Shown: positions 1-8,571, counted from the first letter of the stretch. The stretch is 51,014 bases of DNA from Pullulanibacillus camelliae (GCF_014642655.1 NZ_BMIR01000025.1:1-51014), one strand, 5' to 3'. A program made the numbers and translations. The notes: a model not told the origin generated them from the letters alone.

Positions 1-88
1 CCGTTCCCATCCCGAACACGGCCGTTAAGCTCTTCTGCGCCGATGGTAATTGGGGGCTTCCCCCTGTGAGAGTAGGACGCTGCCGGGC
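1..88 (+). rRNA. rrf: 5S ribosomal RNA, 3' part
   Basis: The first 88 bases match the 3' three quarters of a Bacillales 5S rRNA: the CCCGAACACGG loop, the GTTAAGCTCTTC stretch, the GCGCCGATGGTA arm and the final GAGAGTAGGACGC followed by the closing acceptor strand GCCGGGC. The 5' part lies outside the window. It is the last gene of an rRNA operon and is followed at once by an intrinsic terminator. Confidence 0.97.
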
Positions 89-91
89 ACT

Positions 92-124
92 AAAAAACAC
101 AGTCAATTTGGCTGTGTTTTTTTC
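92..124 (+). terminator. rRNA operon terminator
   Basis: A hairpin with AACACAG and CTGTGTT arms around a short AT loop is followed by a run of T and lies directly behind the 5S rRNA. It would end the upstream rRNA operon. Confidence 0.9.
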
Positions 125-166
125 TTATAGCACCGTTTTCGAAGGGACAAGAGCACAGGTTTCTCC

Positions 167-364
167 TCAATGACCACCCCTTAATGGGTTGAACGCGATA
201 ATTGTGTAGCATTTTTGTTTTGGACTTACACACCCTGGGCAAGTCAATCTTCTTGCTCGTGTGCTCAGTTCAATTAAGAAGCCCTGTTCTGTTTCCTCAA
301 CAGGGTCGACTTCCACATATCCTTCTTTAATTCCTAGAAATTGTGTGATTAAATGTTTGAACAT
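167..364 (-). pseudogene. ISL3-family transposase remnant (N-terminus only)
   Basis: The 65-residue reading frame looks like the N-terminal end of an ISL3-family transposase: an opening MFKHLITQFLGIKE, a short beta-rich stretch, then TRARRLTCPGC, which resembles the first half of the family's N-terminal zinc-finger. A complete ISL3 transposase is about 400 residues; here the frame leaves the family pattern soon after the CPGC motif and stops, and no DDE domain follows before the 5S terminator. I infer a decayed insertion between the rRNA operon and gin. No terminal inverted repeats could be recognised. The family assignment rests on a short match from memory. Confidence 0.55.
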
Positions 365-645
365 CTATATTCTTCTCTCCTATCTCCTTTTTTCCGCAAA
401 TTAAAGGTTATCGGATAAGAGAATATGGGTGTATTTTTTTGCTTATTTTTCACCGCTGAAAGGTCGCACCCTTATAAGGGGTATCACCACATTTAGTATA
501 GAGCCAGTAAAATGAACGAACGAAGCTAACGCATCCTGCACGTCAGAGGTTGTGCCTACGGAAAGCGTTCATCTGTGGCGGCAATCCACACAATGGTATT
601 CGAATTTAACACCACAATTTCTATAATGAATCGAATAAAGAGCTC

Positions 646-680
646 ACCCCTTCCCTGACCTATAAGTGAGGGGTTTTAAA
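646..680 (+). terminator. possible intrinsic terminator upstream of gin
   Basis: ACCCCT and AGGGGT arms enclose a loop of about 17 bases and are followed by TTTT. The stretch from 365 to 850 holds no credible reading frame; this weak hairpin is the only recognisable structure in it. It may be left from a lost + strand gene. Confidence 0.35.
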
Positions 681-850
681 AACTTTGATTTTATATATGA
701 GCGTTCAGTAATTAACACATTTAAAGTGCGATGCATATACTGATTTCAGATGGTGTCATTCAAGTAATTAGTATAAGATAAAAAAATTCTCTTTATTTGA
801 ATAAAATCAAAGATTAAGGGTAAGGCTTAGAATTAAGGGAGGCGATTTAT

Positions 851-1069
851 ATGGGAAATGTAGTGAACTTGAAGAATAAAGAAACCTGTATTATTTGTGA
901 AAAGACAACTACTGTGGGTATACATATATGCAATCAATTAATATGTGAAAACTGTCAAAACGAATTAATAGAAACCGATGTGAATGATGATAGATATAAA
1001 TTTTTCATTGAAAAATTAGGGAAATTAAGTGTCAAAATTAAAGAACCTAAGATTGCTGGCAAATGTTAA
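851..1069 (+). CDS. gin: Gin, anti-sigma-G factor
   Basis: This 72-residue protein carries two CxxC pairs (CIIC near residue 13 and CENC near residue 33), the zinc-binding arrangement of Gin (CsfB), which in B. subtilis binds and inhibits sigma-G, and also sigma-E, to time late gene expression during sporulation. The first ATG follows an AGGGAGG ribosome binding site. Position supports the call: in B. subtilis gin also lies directly behind the rRNA operon. The xpaC and yaaN genes that follow it there are missing here. Upstream a GCATA ... CATTCAA pair (733-763, spacer 19) vaguely resembles a forespore promoter but is too poor to call. Confidence 0.85.
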   Translation: MGNVVNLKNKETCIICEKTTTVGIHICNQLICENCQNELIETDVNDDRYKFFIEKLGKLSVKIKEPKIAGKC

Positions 1070-1092
1070 TTGAGCATTTGCCTTATTTTTTT
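1058..1092 (+). terminator. gin terminator overlapping the gin stop codon
   Basis: GGCAAATG and CATTTGCC form a perfect 8-bp stem with a 9-base loop and are followed by TTATTTTTTT. The left arm is made from the last codons of gin and the stop codon lies in the loop. It isolates gin from the downstream gene. From here to 1243 nothing else is recognisable. Confidence 0.85.
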
Positions 1093-1243
1093 GCATATTA
1101 ATGCAGCGCAACTGCCATTTGAATTGAACATGCTTAGCAAGAGAGGGCGAGTAGAGGGCAGTGATGATCGTTTAAAATTGCTATGATTTAACTGAAATAG
1201 AAGGATCTTTTTTCAAAGGTTCAATGATGAAATTTCAGTCATA

Positions 1244-1252
1244 TGATACAAT
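1244..1252 (+). promoter_or_regulatory. possible extended -10 promoter for the decarboxylase
   Basis: TG-A-TACAAT fits an extended -10 element about 30 bases ahead of the decarboxylase start. There is no convincing -35 hexamer, so the call is tentative. Confidence 0.35.
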
Positions 1253-1282
1253 AATAGAAAATCATATTTTAAGGATTATAGA

Positions 1283-2737
1283 ATGGATCAAAAGCAAACG
1301 CCATTATTCGATGCCTTATGTAAATACCAAAAGGAACAGTATTATTCCTTTCATGTCCCTGGTCATAAAGATGGAGAGATTTTTTGGAAGACGGGTCGTC
1401 AGCCATTTCAAGAATTACTTAAAATTGACGCAACAGAAATAGCGGGTTTAGATGACCTTTATCATCCAACGGGTCCGATTGCTGATGCGCTACGGCTGTT
1501 ATCTGATCTCTATGGCACCAAGCAAAGCTATTTCTTAGTTAATGGCTCAACGGTTGGCAATTTGGTGATGGTTAAAGCAGTTTGTCGACCTGGAGACCAG
1601 GTTATCGTGCAGCGTAACAGTCATAAATCCATCTTTAATGCATTAAGATTGGCAAGGGTTTCACCTATTTTTATTTCTCCAGATATTGATTATGAGACAG
1701 GAATGGCTGTCTCACCCAGCTCAGAAGCCTTGATGAAAGCCATTGATAAGTATCCTGGTACAAAAGCCTTGATTTTAACCTATCCTAATTACTATGGTGT
1801 TACCGCGGATATTGAGGAAGCGATCACTTACGCGAGGAGAAAAGGCATAAAGGTTCTTGTAGATGAAGCGCATGGTTCTCATTTTCTACTCGGGTCCCCT
1901 TTTCCAAAAAGCACTCTGGCGATGGGAGCGGATATCGTGGTGCATTCCGCACACAAAACGCTGCCAGCTATGACAATGGGCTCTTACCTTCATGTCAATT
2001 CAACCCGAGTATCTATTGAAAAAATTGAGGATGTTTTAGGGATGCTGCAAAGCTCAAGTCCCTCCTATCCTATTATGGCTTCATTGGATTTGGCCCGTGC
2101 TTATTTGGCATCAATCCATGAAGAAAAAGTGACAAGCATCCTAGAGACAATTTATCAATTTAAAAAGGGATTAGGGCGGTTGAGTACAATCGAATTGGCC
2201 AAGCAGGATGAACGCTATACCTATGATTTATTAAAAGTTGTGATCAAATCGTCAGGAAATCAAACAGGTTTCCAATTAAAAGAGCATTTGCATACAATGG
2301 GTATATATCCAGAAATGGCTGATCCTCAGCATGTTCTTTTTACCTTAGGATTAGATGATGAAAGTGATTATGCGGCTATTCTTCATCACTTAGAAAATGG
2401 ACAAGAAAAATGGCGGGTCGAGCAAAGTGAAGATAGTGCTGGGACAGGGAGTCGTTGGGCCTTGGATGAGGGTGCTCAAACCGATCGGCCTCTAGACGTA
2501 TCGTATGATGTATTGGAAGGCCTGCCTCTAAAAGAGGTTCCTTTAAGTAAAGCTGCGGGATGTATTGCTGCACAAATGGTCATTCCTTATCCACCGGGGA
2601 TCCCTATTACTATTGCAGGCGAGCGCATCACAGAAGATCAGATCAAGTCTATTATCAATTGGCGCAATGCTGGGGCAAGTTTTCAAGGCATGGATGTGTC
2701 AAAAACAAGATTAACGATGAAGGTTTATAATGAGTAA
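1283..2737 (+). CDS. yaaO: Orn/Lys/Arg decarboxylase family protein (YaaO)
   Basis: This is a fold-type I PLP enzyme of the short, Gram-positive branch of the ornithine/lysine/arginine decarboxylases (484 residues; E. coli enzymes exceed 700 and carry an extra N-terminal wing). YYSFHVPGHKDG near the N-terminus is the family hallmark, VDEAHGSHFL (Asp about 194) holds the residue pairing with the PLP ring nitrogen, and VVHSAHKTLPAM contains the PLP-binding lysine, about residue 225. A C-terminal domain follows from about residue 370. The start has an AAGGA site just upstream. It lies directly before tmk, as yaaO does in B. subtilis. Which amino acid it decarboxylates, and so which polyamine it would feed, cannot be told from the sequence. 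Confidence 0.9.
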   Translation: MDQKQTPLFDALCKYQKEQYYSFHVPGHKDGEIFWKTGRQPFQELLKIDATEIAGLDDLYHPTGPIADALRLLSDLYGTKQSYFLVNGSTVGNLVMVKAVCRPGDQVIVQRNSHKSIFNALRLARVSPIFISPDIDYETGMAVSPSSEALMKAIDKYPGTKALILTYPNYYGVTADIEEAITYARRKGIKVLVDEAHGSHFLLGSPFPKSTLAMGADIVVHSAHKTLPAMTMGSYLHVNSTRVSIEKIEDVLGMLQSSSPSYPIMASLDLARAYLASIHEEKVTSILETIYQFKKGLGRLSTIELAKQDERYTYDLLKVVIKSSGNQTGFQLKEHLHTMGIYPEMADPQHVLFTLGLDDESDYAAILHHLENGQEKWRVEQSEDSAGTGSRWALDEGAQTDRPLDVSYDVLEGLPLKEVPLSKAAGCIAAQMVIPYPPGIPITIAGERITEDQIKSIINWRNAGASFQGMDVSKTRLTMKVYNE

Positions 2738-2759
2738 CTAAAGATAAAGGGGATACACT

Positions 2760-3407
2760 GTGAAAGGTTTATTTATAACATTTGAAGGACCAGATGGTGC
2801 AGGAAAATCAACACAACTTAAGAAATTAGCAGAGTTTTTAAAGGAACAACACATTCCCTTTATTATGACGAGAGAGCCTGGTGGTACAGAGATTGGGAAC
2901 GCTATCCGCTCAATTCTGTTAGACCCGGCAAATGATGTGATGACTCAAAAAGCGGAGGTTTTGCTTTATGCGGCATCGCGGGCACAGCATGTTCAAGAAA
3001 CGATTGTTCCAGCACTTAAAGGTGGGAATATTGTGCTATGTGATCGTTTTGTCGATGCATCCATTGCATATCAAGGCTACGGGCTTGAACTATCTGTAGA
3101 AGAGGTCATGGCTATCAACCAGTTTGCTGTAAGTGGAGTAGAGCCTGATCGTACCTATCTGATTGATTTACCACCAACTGAGGGTAGACAAAGAATGATG
3201 AAACGCCAAGATCCTAATGTAAGCTATGAGCTTGACCGAATTGAGCAAAAACATCTAACGTATCACCAGAGAGTACGTGAAGGATTTCATCGCATTTATG
3301 AAGAAAATAAACAGCGTATCTGTTTAATTGATGGAAGCCGTAATATTGAGGAAGTATTTCAGGATATTGTGGAGGATTTCCAAAATGTATTACAAAAAAT
3401 AAAATGA
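2760..3407 (+). CDS. tmk: thymidylate kinase
   Basis: Phosphorylates dTMP to dTDP with ATP, an essential step of dTTP supply. The P-loop GPDGAGKST is at residues 10-18, the DR of VLCDRFVDASIAYQGYG is the dTMP-binding motif, and the length of 215 residues is typical. It begins with GTG behind a good AAAGGGG site. With darA, yaaR, holB and ricT it forms a tight run (gaps of about 10 bases or overlaps) that is presumably one transcript. Confidence 0.98.
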   Translation: MKGLFITFEGPDGAGKSTQLKKLAEFLKEQHIPFIMTREPGGTEIGNAIRSILLDPANDVMTQKAEVLLYAASRAQHVQETIVPALKGGNIVLCDRFVDASIAYQGYGLELSVEEVMAINQFAVSGVEPDRTYLIDLPPTEGRQRMMKRQDPNVSYELDRIEQKHLTYHQRVREGFHRIYEENKQRICLIDGSRNIEEVFQDIVEDFQNVLQKIK

Positions 3408-3417
3408 GGTGGTATAG

Positions 3418-3747
<330 letters not shown>

Positions 3748-3759
3748 TGGGGTAATCAT

Positions 3760-4203
3760 GTGAAAATTAATGTCGATAAGGAATGGCCTGCGATACGAGA
3801 TCGCCAGCCGCAAATGAAACCATTAGAGCAAGGAGCAGGCACTTTTAAGAGCTTTGTCAGAAATCAAACAGAGACCGCTGAAATAGCTGCTTTGTTTGAG
3901 GGGCTGTTAGCGACGATTGATGAGCAAGGCAAGCGCTTGTCAAGATTTAAAACGATCAAAGATCTTCAAGCCTATAAACGTTTGGTTCAGCAGTTTGTAG
4001 AAAAAGCTGTTTCTCATGGACTTGGCTTAAGTCAAAGTCATAATTGGCAATATGCAAGAGGCCAGGTTCAAACAATCATACGTACTATTGATCAGCATGT
4101 CATGGAGCTGACGGAGGAAGTCCTCAAAAACGGTGCCGATTCTTTGCTTATTCTTGAGACTATTGGAGAAATCAAAGGGCTTTTGATCAACTTATATCTG
4201 TAA
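3760..4203 (+). CDS. yaaR: YaaR family protein (DUF327)
   Basis: A 147-residue, mainly alpha-helical protein without predicted membrane segments. The segment ARGQVQTIIRTIDQHVMELTEE and the ending LLINLYL are characteristic of the YaaR/DUF327 family, whose biochemical role is not known to me. It starts with GTG (GGGGTAA site) and its stop codon touches holB. The constant place between darA and holB suggests co-expression with DNA-synthesis genes, but no function should be read from that. Confidence 0.85.
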   Translation: MKINVDKEWPAIRDRQPQMKPLEQGAGTFKSFVRNQTETAEIAALFEGLLATIDEQGKRLSRFKTIKDLQAYKRLVQQFVEKAVSHGLGLSQSHNWQYARGQVQTIIRTIDQHVMELTEEVLKNGADSLLILETIGEIKGLLINLYL

Positions 4204-4220
4204 TGGAAAGCGTGAGTGCC

Positions 4221-5222
4221 ATGAAATGGCAAGATGTTGAAGCCAAACAAAAAAAGGTAGCAAAAATATTAACAAATGGATTGAAAAGCGACCGACTCGT
4301 TCATGCCTATCTTTTTATAGGAGACCGTGGTACGGGAAAAAAAGATGTGGCTCAGCTGTTTGCCTGCAGTTATTTCTGCCAAAATAAACAGGGCATTGAT
4401 CCTTGTGGTCAATGCTCTGAATGTAAAAGAATTTTATCAGGTAATCATCCAGATTTGATGGTTGTCAAACCAGACGGACGCTCAATAAAAAAGGAACAAG
4501 TAGCAACGCTGATTAAGGAGTTTACATATCGTGGCGTTGAATCGAATAAAAAATTCTTTATTATAGAGCAGGCTGATGAATTAACAGCTTCTGCAGCAAA
4601 TAGTCTCTTGAAATTTATTGAAGAGCCCCAAAGCCAAACCATTGCTATTTTATGTGCTGAGAATCGTCACAAGCTGTTGGATACCATTATATCGAGATGT
4701 CAGCTTATTCAATTTGCACCTTTATCCCCTGAAGCTATCGAAAGTCAGTTAATTGAAGAAGGATTTGCTAAGGCCCTTGCGCGGACAGTGACGGCCCTGA
4801 CAGGTGACATCAATGAAGCGAGAGCATTATGTGGAGATGAATGGTTTGCTAATGCACGTTCCAGCGTGATACACTTTATGGAAGACCTATATAATCAGTC
4901 AAATCATGCTATAATAACTTTATATGAGCAGGTATCATTGGTTTTAAATGATAGTGCTAAGGCGCAGACGGGTCTTGATCTCATGGTAATATGGATGAGA
5001 GATGTACTGAATATTCATATGGATAGAGGAGACGCTGTGATATTTAGTGATCAGATAGAAACGCTGAAAAAACAGGCCTTAATCCTTTCTGTGGATCATG
5101 TAGCCGGCGCCTTGTCCATTATATTAGATGCGAAAAGGCGCTTGGACTCGAATAGCCAACCGATAAGTGTTATTGAACAGCTTGCACTTAGATTGCAAGA
5201 GGGGGCAGGAAGTTATGTATGA
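4221..5222 (+). CDS. holB: DNA polymerase III subunit delta'
   Basis: Clamp-loader delta' subunit, which with DnaX and delta loads the beta sliding clamp. An AAA+ fold with a P-loop-like GDRGTGKKD at about residues 34-42, a four-cysteine zinc module (Cys pattern in CFCQ...CGQCSEC), and the sensor region AANSLLKFIEEP followed by ISRCQ. I prefer ATG 4221 because GGAAAG lies at the right distance; an ATG at 4203, overlapping the yaaR stop, has no ribosome binding site and would add six residues. The C-terminus overlaps ricT by 8 bases. Confidence 0.95.
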   Translation: MKWQDVEAKQKKVAKILTNGLKSDRLVHAYLFIGDRGTGKKDVAQLFACSYFCQNKQGIDPCGQCSECKRILSGNHPDLMVVKPDGRSIKKEQVATLIKEFTYRGVESNKKFFIIEQADELTASAANSLLKFIEEPQSQTIAILCAENRHKLLDTIISRCQLIQFAPLSPEAIESQLIEEGFAKALARTVTALTGDINEARALCGDEWFANARSSVIHFMEDLYNQSNHAIITLYEQVSLVLNDSAKAQTGLDLMVIWMRDVLNIHMDRGDAVIFSDQIETLKKQALILSVDHVAGALSIILDAKRRLDSNSQPISVIEQLALRLQEGAGSYV

Positions 5223-6030
5223 GGTAGTAGGTGTCCGCTTTAAAAAGGCGGGTAAAATATATTATTTTGATCCTGGTGAATGGGATCTTCAAGAAAATAG
5301 CTTCGTCATTGTGGAAACCACACGAGGTGTAGAATATGGTAAGGTAGCCATCGGCAGGCGTTCGGTTGACGATAATGATGTTGTCCTCCCTTTAAAAAAG
5401 GTTTTAAGAGCAGCGACAGAAGAGGATAGCATACAAGTTAACCAAAATAAAAAGGATGCACAAGAAGCTTTGATGATATGCACAGAGAAGATCCAAGAGC
5501 ATGAATTGGAAATGAAGCTTGTTGATGTCGAATACACGTTTGATAGAAATAAAATTATTTTTTATTTCACAGCCGATGGACGGGTGGACTTCCGAGAACT
5601 TGTGAAGGATCTCGCGGCTATCTTTAGAACAAGGATTGAGCTGAGACAAATCGGAGTAAGAGATGAGGCCAAGCTTTTAGGTGGGATTGGTCCGTGCGGC
5701 CGATTGCTTTGCTGCTCTACCTTCTTAGGTGATTTTGAGCCTGTTTCTATTAAAATGGCTAAGGATCAAAATTTATCACTAAATCCAGCAAAGATTTCCG
5801 GCGTTTGTGGCCGTCTCATGTGTTGCTTGAAATACGAAAACGATCACTATGAGGCAGCAAAGCAAGAGCTTCCCGATATTGGGGAACGCATCGAGCTCCA
5901 TAATGGTAAAGCGAAGGTTGTCGGCATTAATATCCTCTCAAGATTAGTACAAGTGGAGCTTGAAGAGGAGGCACGTGTTTTAGAATATACTTTAGATGAG
6001 CTCATTGAAGAGGGTGCGATTTCTTCGTAA
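5215..6030 (+). CDS. ricT: RicT (YaaT), PSP1-domain subunit of the Ric/Y-complex
   Basis: In B. subtilis RicT (YaaT) acts with RicA and RicF in a complex that carries iron-sulphur clusters, supports RNase Y mRNA maturation and speeds Spo0A phosphorylation for sporulation, competence and biofilm formation. The 271-residue protein carries a PSP1 C-terminal domain and the cysteine motifs GPCGRLLCCS and GVCGRLMCCLKYE that the family uses for cluster binding. The ATG at 5215 has GGGGGCAGGA upstream; a longer frame from 5167 lies inside holB and lacks a start signal. The 8-base overlap with holB suggests translational coupling. Confidence 0.95.
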   Translation: MYEVVGVRFKKAGKIYYFDPGEWDLQENSFVIVETTRGVEYGKVAIGRRSVDDNDVVLPLKKVLRAATEEDSIQVNQNKKDAQEALMICTEKIQEHELEMKLVDVEYTFDRNKIIFYFTADGRVDFRELVKDLAAIFRTRIELRQIGVRDEAKLLGGIGPCGRLLCCSTFLGDFEPVSIKMAKDQNLSLNPAKISGVCGRLMCCLKYENDHYEAAKQELPDIGERIELHNGKAKVVGINILSRLVQVELEEEARVLEYTLDELIEEGAISS

Positions 6031-6054
6031 GCCACTAAATAAGAGGTGGATGAC

Positions 6055-6405
6055 TTGGAGAAAAAGGATATTTTTTCACAAGTAATTCGACTTGAGGAAC
6101 AAATAGGAAAATTATATAGTGATCTTGGTGATCTCAAGGCCCAGCTTGCAGCAGTTCTTGAAGAAAATCAGCGTCTTAATATGGAAAATCATAATTTGCG
6201 ACAATGGAAAGAGACGACGCAGGAAACAGGGAAAGAAGATGTAGCTGAGCCTGACGAGCATCTGACCAAGCCAGACATAGGCGAAGGATATGATAACCTA
6301 GCGCGCCTTTACCAAGAAGGGTTTCATATTTGTAATATACATTATGGAAGCATCCGCAAAGAAGGCGACTGTCTTTTTTGCCTATCCTTTTTGAATAAAA
6401 AATAG
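6055..6405 (+). CDS. yabA: replication initiation control protein YabA
   Basis: YabA binds DnaA and the sliding clamp DnaN and restrains re-initiation at oriC. The first half is a leucine-zipper coiled coil that drives tetramer formation; the C-terminal half has the conserved [18 protein letters not shown] linker and the zinc module HICNIHYGS ... CLFCLSF. The start is most likely TTG 6055 (giving MEKKDIF, like the family's MDKKELF) behind AAGAGGTGG; a GTG at 6046 would lie inside that ribosome binding site. Ends in a terminator that begins with the stop codon. Confidence 0.94.
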   Translation: MEKKDIFSQVIRLEEQIGKLYSDLGDLKAQLAAVLEENQRLNMENHNLRQWKETTQETGKEDVAEPDEHLTKPDIGEGYDNLARLYQEGFHICNIHYGSIRKEGDCLFCLSFLNKK

Positions 6406-6432
6406 GCCTTTCCATATGGAGAGGTCTTTTAT
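6404..6432 (+). terminator. terminator after yabA
   Basis: AGGCCTTTCC and GGAGAGGTCT pair over ten positions (two G-T wobbles) around ATAT, followed by TTTTATTT. It starts within the yabA stop codon and is directly followed by the degraded repeat copy. Confidence 0.85.
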
Positions 6433-6612
6433 TTATAACACCAGAATTTATAACTTTACGGAGGACCTTATAAGTTAGGGCTTCGACTGTCTCCATTAAA
6501 GTTTGGCGAAAAGCCAAGTTTAGTAGGAAAGTATAAGGTTTTGGGTGCTAATGGAGTGGATAGTGTAGATTTCCACTGCAGGTTGCTCGCCTTCCGCGGG
6601 CACGGCAATGTC
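6432..6612 (+). repeat. partial, decayed copy of the intergenic repeat family
   Basis: Compared by eye with the copies at 11325, 34917 and 44153 this stretch keeps the CCAGAATTTATAACTT opening right behind the yabA terminator, the GGGCTTCGACTGTC segment, a short hairpin (TTTGGC-GAAAA-GCCAAG, 6502-6518), and the GATTTCCACTGCAGGTTGC and CTTCCGCGGGCACGG pieces. The rest of the repeat and its terminal hairpin are missing. Its right end reaches the 5' region of yabB. Confidence 0.65.
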
Positions 6613-6643
6613 TCAATCATGTTATATGGGTAGGGGTTTGAAA

Positions 6644-7387
6644 GTGATCATTAGTGAGAAGAATGAACGCATTGATTATTTATTTGACAGTGAGTATAAA
6701 ATCATTCAGAGCAAGGATGTTTTTTCATTTTCAATTGATGCTGTTTTGCTGGCTAAATTTGTTTCACTTCCTCTTAGAAAGGGGAGCATTATTGATTTAT
6801 GTACTGGAAACGGTGCAGTCGCATTAATGATGGCGCTAAGAACAAAAGCACAGATCACAGGGGTAGAGCTACAAGAACGCCTGGCGGATATGGCTAAAAG
6901 AAGCGTGACGCTCAATCAATTAGATGAACAGGTCAACATTATTTGTAGCGATATTAAGGCGTTGCCCGCATTCGATAGCATCCATCAGTGTGATGTGGTA
7001 ACTTGTAACCCGCCTTATTTCTCTAACCAGCAGACGGTCAAGCGAAATCCTAACCCCTCCTTAGCTATTGCCCGCCATGAAATTCATTTGACGCTGGAGG
7101 AAGCCATTCAGGTCTCCAGCCAATTGGTTAGGCAAAAAGGGAAGGTGGCTTTTGTTCATCGCCCAGAACGGTTAGGAGAAATCCTAGCATTAATGCCCCA
7201 ATATCGCTTATTCCCAAAGCGGCTTCTCTTCGTTTATCCTAAAAGAGGGAAAGAGGCCAACATCATGCTCATCGAGGCGACTAAAGATGGCAGGCCGGGT
7301 ATAAAGGTTTTACCACCCCTTTATATTTATGATGAAGAGGGATGTTATACAAAGGAGCTGTTAACCCTTGCCAGCCACAGAGACTGA
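6644..7387 (+). CDS. yabB: tRNA1(Val) (adenine37-N6)-methyltransferase-like protein YabB
   Basis: A class I SAM methyltransferase of the TrmN6/YfiC type, which in E. coli methylates N6 of A37 in tRNA1(Val). Motif I is DLCTGNGAVALMM, motif IV CNPPYF sits at about residue 121, and SVTLNQLDEQVNIICSDIK follows motif I. The start is uncertain: an open frame begins at 6608, but its first 12 codons come from the repeat copy. GTG 6644 has TAGGGG upstream and gives a start like the B. subtilis homologue (…NERLDYL). The gene overlaps yazA by 20 bases. Confidence 0.85.
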   Translation: MIISEKNERIDYLFDSEYKIIQSKDVFSFSIDAVLLAKFVSLPLRKGSIIDLCTGNGAVALMMALRTKAQITGVELQERLADMAKRSVTLNQLDEQVNIICSDIKALPAFDSIHQCDVVTCNPPYFSNQQTVKRNPNPSLAIARHEIHLTLEEAIQVSSQLVRQKGKVAFVHRPERLGEILALMPQYRLFPKRLLFVYPKRGKEANIMLIEATKDGRPGIKVLPPLYIYDEEGCYTKELLTLASHRD

Positions 7388-7667
7388 TCATCATTTTGTC
7401 TATATTCTAGAATGCTCGGATGGCAGCTATTATACGGGGTACACAAATCATTTAGAAAAGCGCCTTGCTGCACATCAAAGTGGAAAAGGGGCAAAGTATA
7501 CGCGCGGTAGAGGGCCGGTTGCACTCATATACTCAGAAGCCTACTCAACGAAGGAAGAAGCCATGAAACGAGAATATGCGATTAAACAGTTATCAAAAGA
7601 ACAGAAGCGATCCTTAGTTGAAGGAGGAGAAGGCAATGAAAGAACAAGTGAGCTTTCAAGGCGCTAA
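7368..7667 (+). CDS. yazA: GIY-YIG domain protein YazA
   Basis: A small (99-residue) GIY-YIG nuclease-domain protein of the UPF0213/YhbQ-YazA group. FVYILECSDGSYYTGYT (residues 10-26) is the GIY-YIG core, with the catalytic Arg in LEKRLAAHQ and the KYTRGRGPVALIYSE signature behind it. Cellular role is unproven. It starts with TTG ten bases after AAAGGAG and overlaps both yabB and rsmI, so these three genes are very likely translated from one message. Confidence 0.9.
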   Translation: MPATETDHHFVYILECSDGSYYTGYTNHLEKRLAAHQSGKGAKYTRGRGPVALIYSEAYSTKEEAMKREYAIKQLSKEQKRSLVEGGEGNERTSELSRR

Positions 7668-8511
7668 GCAGGGACAACTCTTTCTCATTCCTACACCGAT
7701 TGGGAATTTAGAAGACATGAGCTTCCGATCCATCGCTATTTTAAAAGAGGTGGATGTGATTGCTGCAGAGGATACGCGTCATACGATGAAGCTATGTCGC
7801 CATTTTGACATTCAGAAGCCTTTATTCAGCTATCACGAGCATAATAAAAAAGCCAGTGGTGAAAAGCTCATTAAAGCAATGCTAGAAGGAAAATCAATCG
7901 GATTGGTAACGGATGCAGGGACGCCTGGAATCTCAGATCCGGGTGCGGACTTGGTGGCTGCTTGTATTGAACAGGAGATAAAGGTGATTCCTTTGCCAGG
8001 TGCTAATGCTGTTCTGCCCGCTTTAATTGCCTCTGGACTAGATACCGATCATTTTCTGTTTTATGGCTTCTTACCAAGACAAAAAAAGGAAAGAACGGAG
8101 GCGCTTGAAGGGCTGCGCGCTTTCCCATATACGCTGATTTTTTATGAAGCACCACATCGTTTAAAGCAAACAGTGGAGGCATTAAAGGATGTATTTGGCA
8201 ACCGACAGGTCACTCTAGCAAGAGAACTAACAAAAAGATATGAAACCTTTGTCAGGGGGTCGCTGGATGAGCTTTTACTATGGACTGCTGCAAATGAGAT
8301 AAAGGGTGAGTGCTGTTTGGTTGTTGAGGGTGGGATAGGCCAAGAGGACACTGAGAATGTTTGGTGGGCTTCTCTTAGCATTATTGAGCATGTCAATCAT
8401 TACATAAAGATTAAAGAGATGGATAAAAAGCAAGCAATCAAACAAACCGCGATGGATCGAGAACGCCCCAAAAGAGAGGTTTATAATATCTACCATGAGT
8501 CAGAAGCCTGA
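7636..8511 (+). CDS. rsmI: 16S rRNA (cytidine1402-2'-O)-methyltransferase
   Basis: RsmI 2'-O-methylates C1402 in the decoding centre of 16S rRNA; it belongs to the tetrapyrrole methylase superfamily. LIPTPIGNLEDMSFRSI and AAEDTRHT at the N-terminus and VTDAGTPGISDPGADLV are family signatures. 291 residues. ATG 7636 sits behind the near-perfect AAGGAGGAGAAGGCA; the frame is open upstream inside yazA, but without a better start. No clear terminator of its own follows; the hairpin at 8572 fits the opposite strand better. Confidence 0.96.
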   Translation: MKEQVSFQGAKQGQLFLIPTPIGNLEDMSFRSIAILKEVDVIAAEDTRHTMKLCRHFDIQKPLFSYHEHNKKASGEKLIKAMLEGKSIGLVTDAGTPGISDPGADLVAACIEQEIKVIPLPGANAVLPALIASGLDTDHFLFYGFLPRQKKERTEALEGLRAFPYTLIFYEAPHRLKQTVEALKDVFGNRQVTLARELTKRYETFVRGSLDELLLWTAANEIKGECCLVVEGGIGQEDTENVWWASLSIIEHVNHYIKIKEMDKKQAIKQTAMDRERPKREVYNIYHESEA

Positions 8512-8571
8512 TCTCAGCTGTTAATTCTTAAACCATTTAGTGTGGTAACAGATGTTATGCTTTACTAAAGT

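Noticed and set aside
1224-1442. 72-codon frame overlapping the decarboxylase start
   Set aside because: Another frame of yaaO with no ribosome binding site.
6176-6517. 113-codon minus-strand frame opposite yabA and the terminator
   Set aside because: Runs across the yabA terminator and the repeat remnant; no start signal or family pattern.
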